From: Nocardia jiangxiensis NBRC 101359
Lineage (GTDB): Bacteria > Actinomycetota > Actinomycetes > Mycobacteriales > Mycobacteriaceae
Direction: 5' to 3'
Assembly (NCBI RefSeq): GCF_000308615.1
Contig: NZ_BAGB01000172.1
Location: forward strand, 1 to 64,000
Length of the DNA stretch: 64,000 nucleotides
The notes under the pieces are model-generated. The model was not told where the DNA came from. It worked only from the letters and a program-made list of their open reading frames with translations, and ran no database searches. A program made the translations under genes and the position numbers. This document shows, piece by piece, positions 1 through 8,141 of this stretch. Position 1 is the stretch's first letter. Every line of letters begins with the position of its first letter.

Positions 1-15
1 AGACGACCTATCCGC

Positions 16-36
16 TTGGGGACCATTTGGGGACCA
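16..36 (+). repeat. Direct repeat TTGGGGACCA x2 beside the att remnant
   Basis: The 10-mer TTGGGGACCA occurs at 16-25 and again at 27-36, an 11-bp period. It lies about 95 bp before the tRNA-Pro fragment. Short phased repeats next to an attachment site could be integrase arm sites. A reading frame entering from the left edge stays open to a TGA at 103-105, so the repeats may instead lie in the 3' end of a gene, possibly an integrase, but no recognisable domain is visible in the window. Confidence 0.45.
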
Positions 37-131
37 CACGTCATTCACGCCACCGAACATCCGCAGGGCACACGAACATCCAGCGACCTATCCGAACACG
101 CATGACGTGCGCAAACGCCTGGTTTCCAGTC

Positions 132-175
132 CTGGGGGTCAGGTGGTCGCAGGTTCAAATCCTGTCAGCCCGACA
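132..175 (+). other. 3' half of tRNA-Pro(GGG), probable attachment-site remnant
   Basis: The sequence reads as the second half of an actinobacterial tRNA-Pro(GGG): anticodon loop CTGGGGG, the 3' anticodon-stem strand TCAGG, variable loop, T-arm GCAGG-TTCAAAT-CCTGT, and acceptor strand CAGCCCG with discriminator A (173). The 5' anticodon strand that would pair with TCAGG is absent, because the bases before the loop are unrelated, and there is no D-arm or 5' acceptor strand. It cannot be a working tRNA. A break in the anticodon loop is typical of tyrosine-recombinase crossover sites, so this is probably the att copy left by an element lying to the left. An intrinsic terminator follows directly, as behind a real tRNA. 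Confidence 0.8.
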
Positions 176-179
176 TCGA

Positions 180-214
180 AACCCCCCTTCCGGCCAGCGC
201 CGGGAGGGGGTTTT
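180..214 (+). terminator. Intrinsic terminator after the tRNA-Pro fragment
   Basis: A GC-rich hairpin, CCCCCCTTCCGGC paired with GCCGGGAGGGGG across a 4-nt loop, is followed by TTTT. It directly follows the tRNA 3' end, as expected for a tRNA transcription terminator carried along with an att site. The stretch from 215 to 442 holds no other feature I can support. Confidence 0.75.
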
Positions 215-442
215 CAGTTTGTTACGGTCGCTACCACGGCGGACCTGGAATACGGTCCCTGCTCGATACGGCTGATCGCGCCCATCACTCAGCATCGACG
301 CCGCCCCACGAATATGCTTGGGCAACAACGCAACCGAGATCGTGGCCGTCGTCGCGAAGTACTCGTCGGCACCTCACGTGCCCCGCCGCCACCGCGAAAC
401 TCCCCTCGCCTCAGAGTTCGTCCCTGCTGTCCACTCGGGACG

Positions 443-1660
443 TCATCGTGGGCCGGATTCCGGGATAACGTTGTTGCACTTCACCATTGGGTCGGGGCAC
501 TCGTTTGCTCCGGTGTCCAGTGCGCGGAGTACCCATTGGTCTTTGCCTCTGGCCTTGGCGCGGTAGAGGGCACGGTCGGCGGCGTCCACGAGGGCTGCGG
601 CGGGGGTGTCGGCCGGGGTTGTCACGGCTCCGATGCTGGCCGAGACCTGGAGTTCGTATTCGCCGATGACGATCGGGGTGGACAGTGCGGACAGCAACCG
701 GTCGGCGACGGCGGTGACGCGCAGGTCCTGGGCCGGGGGTGCGAGGAGGACGACGAATTCGTCGCCGCCGATGCGCGCGATCATGTCCTGGCCGGCGGGC
801 AGGCTGTCGCGCATGCGGGTGGCGGCAGCGGCGAGGACTCGGTCGCCGATGCCGTGACCGTAGCGGTCGTTGATCTGTTTGAAGCCGTCGAGGTCGACGA
901 AGCACAGTCCGATCCGGTCGTGATCGGTGGCCGTGGCGGTGAGCGTCTCGAGTTGTTCGAGGAAGTGGCGGCGGTTGGGTAGGCCGGTGAGCACATCGTG
1001 TCGCACCTGTCGGTGCAGTTCGGCATGTAGTTGGTGCCGGTCGGTCACGTCCTCTCCGACGGCGAGGAGATAGTCGGCTTGGTCGGCGGATCCCTTCACG
1101 TAGGTGATGGCGAACGCGGCCCAGCCGGTGCTGCCGTCGGTGCGGGCGAATTGCTGCTCCAGTTTCACGGTGCCCTCGCGCGCCGGGACCAGGGTGTCGA
1201 AGACCAGTGTGCAGATCTCGCCGCGGGCATCGGGGTGGGCGAACCGATAGACCGATGTGCCGCGCAACTCCTCGGCCGAGACGCCGATCATGGCGGCCAA
1301 GCCGGGGTTGACCTCCAGGAGGGTGCCCGCGGTGTCTGCGATGGCGATCGCGATCGCGGCGTTGTCGAAGACGATCCGGAATCGTTCGTCACCTGCGCGC
1401 GACGACTGCCGCTGCGCGGTGTCGACCGCGTGCGGCCACAGACTGCCCATCGGGTGACGTGGCGCCTGACAGCCCCGGATGACAGCAGCGAGCGACCCGA
1501 CCACCCGTTGGGCGGCGGCGATCGGCAACCGGCAGACAGTGGCGAGTGTCCGCCACCGCCGCGATGTCGATGCCGTCCGGTCGGGTCCTGTTATCGAGAT
1601 CGGCCCGCCACCGTGGCCCGCAACCGCAGGCACTCGCTCGGGTGAGGGGGATCTCAGCAT
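443..1660 (-). CDS. PAS-GGDEF diguanylate cyclase
   Basis: Predicted cytoplasmic enzyme making cyclic di-GMP from two GTP. A PAS domain spans about residues 92-205 (ending VGEDVTDR), followed by a GGDEF domain of about 170 residues with the start signature DVLTGLPNRR and the canonical active-site loop RIGGDEF near residue 298. No RxxD inhibitory I-site is seen just upstream of it, so product inhibition may be weak. No EAL domain is present. The start at 1660 lies 15 bp downstream of the esterase stop, suggesting co-transcription; an ATG at 1450 is the alternative and would still keep the whole PAS domain. The first 90 residues are low-complexity and may be untranslated. Confidence 0.85.
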   Translation of the reverse strand: MLRSPSPERVPAVAGHGGGPISITGPDRTASTSRRWRTLATVCRLPIAAAQRVVGSLAAVIRGCQAPRHPMGSLWPHAVDTAQRQSSRAGDERFRIVFDNAAIAIAIADTAGTLLEVNPGLAAMIGVSAEELRGTSVYRFAHPDARGEICTLVFDTLVPAREGTVKLEQQFARTDGSTGWAAFAITYVKGSADQADYLLAVGEDVTDRHQLHAELHRQVRHDVLTGLPNRRHFLEQLETLTATATDHDRIGLCFVDLDGFKQINDRYGHGIGDRVLAAAATRMRDSLPAGQDMIARIGGDEFVVLLAPPAQDLRVTAVADRLLSALSTPIVIGEYELQVSASIGAVTTPADTPAAALVDAADRALYRAKARGKDQWVLRALDTGANECPDPMVKCNNVIPESGPR

Positions 1661-1674
1661 GTCGTCCGCCGCGT

Positions 1675-2859
1675 TCAACTTGCGTCGGGAAGTGCGGTCG
1701 CGGAAAGCCTGCCGGTGAGCACCTGCTGGTGGAACTGCCCGAGCGCATCGATCGCGGCGCGGGCATCGGACAGCAGATCCGATCCGGCGTGGTGGACGTG
1801 CGGCGCACGGTCCCAGATCTGCAGCAGCGTCGGCACCTGAGCTTCGGCGCAACGCCGGGCCAGGATCTGCGAGTCCGGCAGCAGGCATTCGGTGGAGCCG
1901 ACCTGGATCAGCACCGGTGGCAGGCCGGTGAAGTCGCCGTTGACCGGCGACCATGCCGGGTCGAGTGGCCCGTCGGTGGCGAAACCTCGGCGTGCGATGA
2001 CATCCAGAGCCTGGGCCGGGATGTAGGCGTCGAGTTGCCGGTTGGGGTGGGCGTCGCGCACGGTCGAGTCCAGATCGGCCCACGGTGCGATCGCGGAGAT
2101 GCCACCGGGCATCGGCAGCCCCCGCTCACGGGTGGCCAGCGCGAGCCGGAAAGCGAGCCCGCCACCGGCGGAGTCGCCGGACACGATGATCCGCTCGGGC
2201 CGGAAACCCTGCTCGAGCAGATATCGGTACGAGTCGACCGCGTCGTCGAGCGTTTCGGTCAGATGCGCCTGCGGTAGCTGCCGGTAATCCACGCTGAACG
2301 CGGGCATCGCGCTGGCCTGGGCGATCTTGGCCACCATGCGCCGGTGGGTGTTCAAACCGCCGCAGATGAACCCGCCGCCGTGGAAATACAGCAGCACCGA
2401 GTCCTGCCGCTGCCGGGGATCACGATCGCCCTGCCACAACCATTCGGCCCGGAACTTCTCGAATCGCACCATCCGGCGCCTGGTGCCCTTCGGCGCTGCC
2501 AGGGCCGCGGCCGGAAGATCGAGCAAGCTGCCCAGGCGCACCAGTTGCCGAAACCGGCCGTGGTCGGCGACACGGGTCAACGTCGACAATCCGAGCCCGA
2601 CCGTGCCACGCAGCAGCGGATGGGCGATTCTGGTGCCGATACCGGCCCGGTTCGGCCGCTGCACAGTCAGCGTCGACTGCGGGGCCGACTCGGCGACCCG
2701 CGACTCGCCTCCGGCCCGGACACCACTGTCCGAGCCCTGTGCACACCCCGAACAGCACTGGACGGGTGTACGACCACTATCTTCTACACGGCGCAACGTC
2801 GATCCTTCGTCAGACGATCTACAACATGGCGATGGCCAATCCTGACCGAGCAGGGACAT
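1675..2859 (-). CDS. HSL-family (type IV) alpha/beta hydrolase / esterase, Lip-like
   Basis: Predicted carboxylester hydrolase. The oxyanion-hole motif HGGGF (about residues 160-164) and nucleophile motif GDSAGG (Ser about 230) are the hallmarks of the hormone-sensitive-lipase family, which includes the mycobacterial LipN/LipI/LipW group. An acidic residue and His near the C-terminus (IWDRAPHVHHAG) complete the likely triad. No signal peptide is seen. The first 60 residues are rich in Arg/Ser/Cys and unlike the family, so the true start is probably internal; 2859 is the outermost plausible ATG apart from one at 2901. The diguanylate cyclase gene follows after 14 bp. Confidence 0.85.
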   Translation of the reverse strand: MSLLGQDWPSPCCRSSDEGSTLRRVEDSGRTPVQCCSGCAQGSDSGVRAGGESRVAESAPQSTLTVQRPNRAGIGTRIAHPLLRGTVGLGLSTLTRVADHGRFRQLVRLGSLLDLPAAALAAPKGTRRRMVRFEKFRAEWLWQGDRDPRQRQDSVLLYFHGGGFICGGLNTHRRMVAKIAQASAMPAFSVDYRQLPQAHLTETLDDAVDSYRYLLEQGFRPERIIVSGDSAGGGLAFRLALATRERGLPMPGGISAIAPWADLDSTVRDAHPNRQLDAYIPAQALDVIARRGFATDGPLDPAWSPVNGDFTGLPPVLIQVGSTECLLPDSQILARRCAEAQVPTLLQIWDRAPHVHHAGSDLLSDARAAIDALGQFHQQVLTGRLSATALPDAS

Positions 2860-3080
2860 GCGCACAGCGGCGGAAATACCTATAGAAGTACCTATCCGCA
2901 CACAACTCGCCCGTCACGGCAAGGGCAGAATGTCACCGAATGCGCCACCCACCGGCCCGGCCGTCTGCCAGCAGACCCCGCGAACTTCCGAACTCCGTCC
3001 CTGTTCGACACGCCGCCGACCCTCGCCCGCCACGGCGCCGCTCGACGTTCGCGTCTGTCCGATTCCTCGACAGGAGGACG

Positions 3081-3503
3081 ATGGTGCCCATGCAGAGCAT
3101 GGTGATCGACGTGAAGACCGGGCGCGAGGAAGTCGTCCACGACCTCACACCGCATTGTGCGGCCTTCCTGCGCGAGGCAGCGGCAGGGCGCGACGGTCTA
3201 CTGCACGTCTTCGTCCCCCACGCCACCGCGGGCATCGCCCTGATCGAACTCGGCGCAGGCAGCGACGACGACCTCCTCGCCGCCCTACGGGATCTGCTCC
3301 CCGCCGACGACAGCTGGCGGCATGCCCACGGCTCCCGCGGCCACGGACGCTCACACGTCATGCCCGCCCTGATCGCCCCCTACGCGAGCATCCCGGTTCT
3401 GAACGGCGAAATGGCGCTGGGCACGTGGCAATCGGTCGCAATGGTCGACCTCAACATCGACAACCCCGTCCGGCAGGTGCGGTTGTCGTACCTGGCCGGA
3501 TGA
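3081..3503 (+). CDS. YjbQ/UPF0047 family protein
   Basis: 140-residue single-domain protein of the secondary thiamine-phosphate synthase / YjbQ family, a small trimeric fold. The family signature is visible: HVFVPHATAGIALIE near residue 41-55, a GH-x-RSHVMPAL stretch, and the C-terminal GTWQSVAMVDLN motif. Length matches the family (about 135-140). The start at 3081 is set by a perfect AGGAGG at 3072-3077. The E. coli member has weak thiamine-phosphate synthase activity but the physiological role is unsettled. It is monocistronic, and transcribed toward the 3591-4328 hydrolase. Confidence 0.85.
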   Translation: MVPMQSMVIDVKTGREEVVHDLTPHCAAFLREAAAGRDGLLHVFVPHATAGIALIELGAGSDDDLLAALRDLLPADDSWRHAHGSRGHGRSHVMPALIAPYASIPVLNGEMALGTWQSVAMVDLNIDNPVRQVRLSYLAG

Positions 3504-3518
3504 CCACGCGATCATCCG
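3499..3518 (+). terminator. Small hairpin between convergent genes
   Basis: GGATGA and TCATCC form a 6-bp stem with an 8-nt loop overlapping the stop of the YjbQ gene. It has no T-tract and is weak. It lies between two convergent transcription units, where a terminator is expected. Confidence 0.3.
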
Positions 3519-3590
3519 AACAGCGAACCGGCACTCGGCTCGAAGCAGTCGAACCGATCCTCGATCCGGCCGCTGCGCCCGATCGTGCGC

Positions 3591-4328
3591 TCAGTCCAGC
3601 CCGGTCACGATCGGCCGGACATCGGATCCCAGTCGCAGCGACTCGAGGAACAGCACGATGGTCGCCGCGACGGAGCGGTGTGCGACATCGTTGAGCACGT
3701 CGTGTCGGCCGCCCTGTACGAGGCGGACATCGGTGTGCGTGGCCTGCGCGTATGCGTCGAGCGCCGATGCGAGCGGGGTGATGCGGTCGTCGGTGCCGTG
3801 CAGGGCGAGCGTCGGGCGGTTCTGCGCTCCGATGGTTACGGTCTTCCACGGCAGCGGCGAGGTTATCGCGCCGCGGGCGAAGCTCTCGTCCGCCGATATC
3901 ACGGCGCGGTGCACCGGGCACGCGGTGCGGGCGTCGACCTCGTCCGCCCAATCGGCACCCACTGTGTCACTTGGTTGCGCAGACGCCGGGAGCGCAATCG
4001 CCGCCAGCACAACACCTTCCACGGGTAGCTCCGACTCGAATCGGGCCGCGAGCGCGGCACCGCTGTCCGAGCCGAGCAGGACTCGGGGCGTCGGCAGGGA
4101 CTCGTCCGCCAACAGTTCTTCGACGGCTGCGCGGGCCCCGGCGACGTCCCCGAGTTCCACCGGGACGAATCGCACCCGGTACCCGTCTGCGGACAGTCGC
4201 CGACCGAGGCGCGCGTACGACGCGGCGGTCTCACCGCGCCCGGGGAGCAGCACGATGGTGCCGCGCGGGGTGGCGCCCTCGGACTCGTCCCAGACGCCGG
4301 TGGTCGTGTGTGTCTGCGCCGTTGTCAT
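3591..4328 (-). CDS. Alpha/beta hydrolase (serine esterase-like), last gene of organosulfur operon
   Basis: 245-residue hydrolase. The nucleophile elbow GSDSG places Ser at about residue 89, with candidate acid in HGTDDRITP (about 181) and His in GGRHDVLN (about 209), a normal catalytic order. The N-terminal strand IVLLPGRGETAASY carries the oxyanion region typical of dienelactone-hydrolase/carboxylesterase relatives. Its ATG at 4326-4328 overlaps the TGA of the upstream cupin (4325-4327), so it is translationally coupled to the operon. It may remove ester or thioester groups from the imported compound or a monooxygenase product; the substrate is unknown. Confidence 0.85.
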   Translation of the reverse strand: MTTAQTHTTTGVWDESEGATPRGTIVLLPGRGETAASYARLGRRLSADGYRVRFVPVELGDVAGARAAVEELLADESLPTPRVLLGSDSGAALAARFESELPVEGVVLAAIALPASAQPSDTVGADWADEVDARTACPVHRAVISADESFARGAITSPLPWKTVTIGAQNRPTLALHGTDDRITPLASALDAYAQATHTDVRLVQGGRHDVLNDVAHRSVAATIVLFLESLRLGSDVRPIVTGLD

Positions 4329-4918
4329 TCGCTCGCTCCTGCCGCCCACGCGGAGGTGAACCAGTGCACCGCACCGGTTTCCGGGTTGTAGGACCGCCGG
4401 GGCAAGGTCCCGATGTCCGCGCCGTACACGTGGATTCCGATCACCGGCTCGTCGCCGCCGCAGCGCACCTGGTGCACGTCGTCGTCGGTGGTGCAGCACA
4501 CCGTCACCTGGCCGGTGGTCCACTCCGAGGTGCCCGCCTCGACCAGGGGCACGTTCTCGGCCGAGGGCTTCCGGAACCGGGTCTCGACCTCGGTGCCGCG
4601 ATGGATTCCCACGACACCCCACGTTTCGTGGCCGTGCACCGGAGTCCCCTGGCCGACGCTCCACACCGCGCTGGCGATGGAGAATGCCCCGTCCGGGGCG
4701 ACGTGCAGCGGGTACATGACGTAGTGGTCTGGATCGGGTCGCGTCTTGTCTGCGGGCAGGTCGAAACCCGTGGCCAGTACGGCGGCGAGTTCGTCGCGGA
4801 TGGCTGTGGTCAGCGCGCGCTCGTCGGTGATGTCGTCGATCAGCTGCGCGACGGTGTCGGCGAACGCTGCCAATTCGGGTACGTCGGTCTGCACCGCGAC
4901 GATCGGGGGTCGGGTCAT
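4325..4918 (-). CDS. Internal start: stand-alone cysteine/thiol dioxygenase-like cupin
   Basis: Alternative product of the same frame (197 residues), beginning at the ATG at 4918 with AGGAGCTGGA just upstream on the coding strand. The length and motif order fit free-standing bacterial thiol dioxygenases (about 190-200 residues). Whether the cell makes the fusion, the separate cupin or both cannot be told from sequence. A lost stop codon between two formerly separate genes would explain the layout. Confidence 0.5.
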   Translation of the reverse strand: MTRPPIVAVQTDVPELAAFADTVAQLIDDITDERALTTAIRDELAAVLATGFDLPADKTRPDPDHYVMYPLHVAPDGAFSIASAVWSVGQGTPVHGHETWGVVGIHRGTEVETRFRKPSAENVPLVEAGTSEWTTGQVTVCCTTDDDVHQVRCGGDEPVIGIHVYGADIGTLPRRSYNPETGAVHWFTSAWAAGASE

Positions 4919-6088
4919 TCCAGCTCCTGGTTGTGGGATCGGGAGGCGTGCTCGGGACTGGACCGCGGCGCGGTCGGGACGAGTTGCCTTGCGGTGGGCC
5001 AGTTCCTGCCGCACCAGCGGCAGCAGGTCCCGGCCGTAGTCGATCGCATCCTGGAGTGGGTCGTACCCGCGGATCAGTACGGTGTCCACCCCGATCTCGA
5101 TGTAGTCGAGCAGGGCCGCGGCCACCGTCTCGGGGGAACCCACCAGCGCTGTGGAGTTGCCGCCACCGCCCACCGCCTTCGCGGTCGGGGTCCACAGGCA
5201 CCGGTCGTGCAACTCGCCCTTCTCGGCGACGGCCAGCAGCCGCTGCGAGCCCGCGTTCTGCGGGTCGGCGCCGCGCGGGTGGAGTTGGTTGGCGCGCAGG
5301 TTGTGCGCCCCGCCGACGCCGGTGGTGATGGTGTCCAGGATGCGGTGCGCCCGTTCCCAGGCGGCGTCGTCGGTGGGCCCGAGGATCGGCCGGAACGACA
5401 CCGAGATCCGCGGGCGGCGATCACGGCCTGCCGCCACCGCACGGTCGGCGACGGTGGCGATCTGCTCGGCCGTCTCACGCAGCGGCTCACCCCAGAGCAT
5501 GTAGGTGTCGGCGTGCCGGGCGCCGACCGAGTACGCCGCCAGGGAGCTGCCGCCGAAGAACAGCTCGAGGTGCCTGCCCTCGTGCGGCTGGACCTGCGGG
5601 TGGAATCCCTCGAATCGGTAGTACCCGCCCGAGAAGTCACGAGGTCCGGTGGTATCCCATGCGGCGCGCAGGATTTGCAGGTATTCGTCGGTCCGCGCGT
5701 AACGCTCGTCGTGCGGGAGGAAGTCCCCCTCGCGACGCTGCTCCACGTCGGTGCTTCCGGTGACGATGTTGAGGGCCACGCGCCCGCCGGAGAACTGGTC
5801 GAGCGTGGTGAACATGCGTGAGGCCAGCGTGGGGTGCACGACGCCGGGCCGGTGCGCCACGAGCAGGCCGAGTCGTTCGGTGTGCGCGGCCACGGCGGCC
5901 GCGACCTGGGAGCCCTCGGGCCAGCCGGAGCCGTATCCGATGAGCACCCGGTCGAATCCGCCGTCCTCGTGGGCGCGGGCGAACCGAATCGTGTAGTCGG
6001 GATCGATCACCGCTCCGTCGCCCGCCCGCGTCTCGGAGGCGTCGGCGGTGCCGATCATGCCCAGGATCTCGACATCGTCGTAGCTCAT
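4325..6088 (-). CDS. SsuD-type LLM flavin monooxygenase fused in frame to a cysteine-dioxygenase-like cupin
   Basis: One 587-residue open frame with two enzymes. Residues 1-375 are a luciferase-like (LLM) FMNH2-dependent monooxygenase of the SsuD/alkanesulfonate type (LNIVTGSTDVEQRREGDFL; DERYARTDEYL). Residues 391-587 are a cysteine/thiol dioxygenase cupin: PVHGHETW supplies two metal His (cupin residues 95 and 97), DVHQV a third (149), and GIHVYGADI keeps the outer-sphere His and Tyr, with Gly where mammalian enzymes have Ser. An internal ATG at 4918 has its own AGGAG a few bases upstream, so the cupin can also be made alone. The frame starts with an ATGA overlap to the upstream ABC ATPase. 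Likely role: C-S bond cleavage and thiol oxidation in sulfur acquisition. Confidence 0.85.
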   Translation of the reverse strand: MSYDDVEILGMIGTADASETRAGDGAVIDPDYTIRFARAHEDGGFDRVLIGYGSGWPEGSQVAAAVAAHTERLGLLVAHRPGVVHPTLASRMFTTLDQFSGGRVALNIVTGSTDVEQRREGDFLPHDERYARTDEYLQILRAAWDTTGPRDFSGGYYRFEGFHPQVQPHEGRHLELFFGGSSLAAYSVGARHADTYMLWGEPLRETAEQIATVADRAVAAGRDRRPRISVSFRPILGPTDDAAWERAHRILDTITTGVGGAHNLRANQLHPRGADPQNAGSQRLLAVAEKGELHDRCLWTPTAKAVGGGGNSTALVGSPETVAAALLDYIEIGVDTVLIRGYDPLQDAIDYGRDLLPLVRQELAHRKATRPDRAAVQSRARLPIPQPGAGMTRPPIVAVQTDVPELAAFADTVAQLIDDITDERALTTAIRDELAAVLATGFDLPADKTRPDPDHYVMYPLHVAPDGAFSIASAVWSVGQGTPVHGHETWGVVGIHRGTEVETRFRKPSAENVPLVEAGTSEWTTGQVTVCCTTDDDVHQVRCGGDEPVIGIHVYGADIGTLPRRSYNPETGAVHWFTSAWAAGASE

Positions 6089-7137
6089 CGGTCGCCCTTC
6101 GTGAGTGTGCCGGTGTCACCCGGCCGGATGTGGGTGTTCTCGGATGGCTCGTCGGGCCACCGGGCTGCGATGTGGCAGGCGGCGGACCACCGCTCCCCCA
6201 CCTCGAGCAGCGATGGCTGGGTTGCGCAGTCGGCGAACGCGAATCGGCATCGGTCGGCGAACACACAGCCGTCGGGGTCCGGCGCACCGGTAGCGCGGTC
6301 GACGCGGACGTCGTCGGGCCGGATCGCGGACTGTTCCCCGAGGCTCGGCGCGGACGCGACCAGCAGCGCGGTGTACGGGTGGGCCGGGCGCGTCAGGACT
6401 TCGTGCAGATTTCCCTGCTCGACCAGCCGGCTCCGGTAGAACACCGCCACCCGGTCGCCGATACCGGCCAGCGAGGACAGGTCGTGCGCGATGATCACGA
6501 CCGCGAGGCCGAGGTCGCGCCGCAACCGGTCCAGGAGGTTCAGCACCAGGTTGCGGTTGGAGACGTCCAGCGCACTGACCGGCTCGTCGCAGATGAGCAG
6601 CTGGGGTTCGGTCACGATGGCGCGCGCGAGGGACACCCGCTGCCGCTGGCCTCCCGACAGGTCGCGTGGGCGGCGATCACGCACCACGTCGGGGTCCAGC
6701 CCGACCTCACGCAGCGCGCGATCGATCCGCTCGCCGCGGGTCGCGTCGCGGCCACCCGCCACCTCGAGCGGCTCGCCGACCAGACGCGCGACGGTGAGAT
6801 CGGGGTCGAGCGAACGCAGGGGATCCTGGAACACCAACTGGATCCGGCCCTGCCGCCGGAATTTGCGCAGTTCGCGGCCGCGCAGACTGGTCAGATCCCG
6901 GCCGTCGAACTCGATGGTTCCGCCCGCCGGAGCGGTCAGCCCGACGGTTGCGCGAGCCAATGTCGTTTTGCCCGAACCGGTTTCGCCGATGATCCCGACG
7001 ATCTCACCCGGGTACACCTCCAGGCTCGCGCCGCGCAACGCCGCGCCGGTGCCCAGGCCCACTCCCCTACGCGGCACGCCGTAGGTGACGGACAGGTCGG
7101 TGACCCGCAGCAGTGGTGCGGTGACCGCGGTACTCAT
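6085..7137 (-). CDS. ABC importer ATPase, DppF/OppF type
   Basis: 350-residue nucleotide-binding subunit of a peptide/nickel-type importer. Walker A GETGSGKTT, signature LSGGQRQR, Walker B LLICDEP and the H-loop IIAHD are all present. The C-terminal extension with the Cys cluster CVFADRC...C...C is typical of oligopeptide/dipeptide ATPases (oligo_HPY region). The start at 7137 forms an ATGA overlap with the upstream ATPase stop, and its own stop overlaps the downstream monooxygenase start, so translation is coupled on both sides. Confidence 0.93.
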   Translation of the reverse strand: MSTAVTAPLLRVTDLSVTYGVPRRGVGLGTGAALRGASLEVYPGEIVGIIGETGSGKTTLARATVGLTAPAGGTIEFDGRDLTSLRGRELRKFRRQGRIQLVFQDPLRSLDPDLTVARLVGEPLEVAGGRDATRGERIDRALREVGLDPDVVRDRRPRDLSGGQRQRVSLARAIVTEPQLLICDEPVSALDVSNRNLVLNLLDRLRRDLGLAVVIIAHDLSSLAGIGDRVAVFYRSRLVEQGNLHEVLTRPAHPYTALLVASAPSLGEQSAIRPDDVRVDRATGAPDPDGCVFADRCRFAFADCATQPSLLEVGERWSAACHIAARWPDEPSENTHIRPGDTGTLTKGDR

Positions 7138-8141
7138 GCGGCCACCCGATCCCGGACGCACCGCGCGAGATGTCCGGGGCGGACCTCACGGAACGGGATC
7201 ACGCCTTCGGCGCAGCCGGGCCCGGAATGCGCGCACCGCGCGGCGAAACGGCAGCCGGTGATCTCCTCCCCCGCGGCCGGTGGTTGCCCATCGATCGTCT
7301 CCAGGGTGCGCCGCGACCAGTCGCCAAGCGACGCGACGCGCAGCAGGGCCTGCGTGTACGGGTGGCGCGGATCGCGCAGGACCTCCTCGGTGGGCCCGCT
7401 CTCGACGAGTTCACCCGCGTACATCACCATGACGCGGTGACTCGTCCGGGCGACCACGGCCAGGTCGTGCGTCACCAACAGCAGGCTGAGCCGGTGGCTG
7501 CGCTGCAGCCGGTCGAGCAGGTCCAGGATCTCGGCCTGGACGACGGTGTCGAGCGCGGTCGTGGCCTCGTCGGCGATCAGCAGTTCCGGGCCGAGCGAGA
7601 TCGCGATGGCGATCAGAACCCGCTGCAACATGCCTCCCGAGAGTTGGAACGGATACAGCCGATCCACGCGCTCCGCATCGTGAATCCCCACCTCGCGCAA
7701 CAACTCTCGGCTGCGTTCCCGGGCGGCGCGGCGGGCCAGGCCCCCGCGTACGCGCAGCTGTTCGGCGACCTGGTGGCCGATGGTCAGCGAGGGGTTGAGA
7801 TACGAGCCGGGATCCTGGAAGACGGCAGCGATCCGGTTGCCGCGCAACCGTTTCCAGGTGGCAGGGCGAGCGCCGGTGAGCTCGACCGCGGACTCGCCCG
7901 AGCCCAGCGTGACGGCGCCGCCCTCGATCGTGACGCCGGGCGGCAGCAGCCCGAGGACAGCGCGGCAGGTCAGCGTCTTACCGGACCCCGATTCGCCGAC
8001 CAGGGCGACGGTCTCACCCTGCCGGATCTCGAAGGACACGTCCCGCAGGGCCCGCCGGCCGTCGGCGATATCGACGTTCAGGCCGTCGACGCGCAGCACC
8101 GGCCGGTCGATACCGATGGTCGGATCATCAAGCAGTGACAC
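7134..8141 (-). CDS. ABC importer ATPase, DppD/OppD type
   Basis: 335-residue partner ATPase. It carries Walker A GESGSGKT, signature LSGGMLQR, Walker B LLIADEA with the family-typical TTALD, and H-loop LVTHD. The C-terminal GCRFAARCAHSGPGC holds the peptide-ATPase Cys motif. A GTG start at 8141 is chosen because AAGGAG lies at the right distance upstream; this makes a 14-bp overlap with the permease gene. A longer frame reaches 8246 but has no ribosome-binding site and an Arg/Ala-rich leader unlike the family. Confidence 0.92.
   Translation of the reverse strand: MSLLDDPTIGIDRPVLRVDGLNVDIADGRRALRDVSFEIRQGETVALVGESGSGKTLTCRAVLGLLPPGVTIEGGAVTLGSGESAVELTGARPATWKRLRGNRIAAVFQDPGSYLNPSLTIGHQVAEQLRVRGGLARRAARERSRELLREVGIHDAERVDRLYPFQLSGGMLQRVLIAIAISLGPELLIADEATTALDTVVQAEILDLLDRLQRSHRLSLLLVTHDLAVVARTSHRVMVMYAGELVESGPTEEVLRDPRHPYTQALLRVASLGDWSRRTLETIDGQPPAAGEEITGCRFAARCAHSGPGCAEGVIPFREVRPGHLARCVRDRVAA

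Noticed and set aside
107..982. 291-codon plus-strand frame covering the tRNA fragment and opposite the GGDEF gene
   Set aside because: Its start lies beside the tRNA remnant and most of it is the antisense of the GGDEF domain; no domain is recognisable. It is a GC-rich shadow.
3971..5821. 616-codon plus-strand frame
   Set aside because: Exactly antisense to the monooxygenase-cupin and hydrolase genes, Arg/Gly/Val-rich, no motifs.
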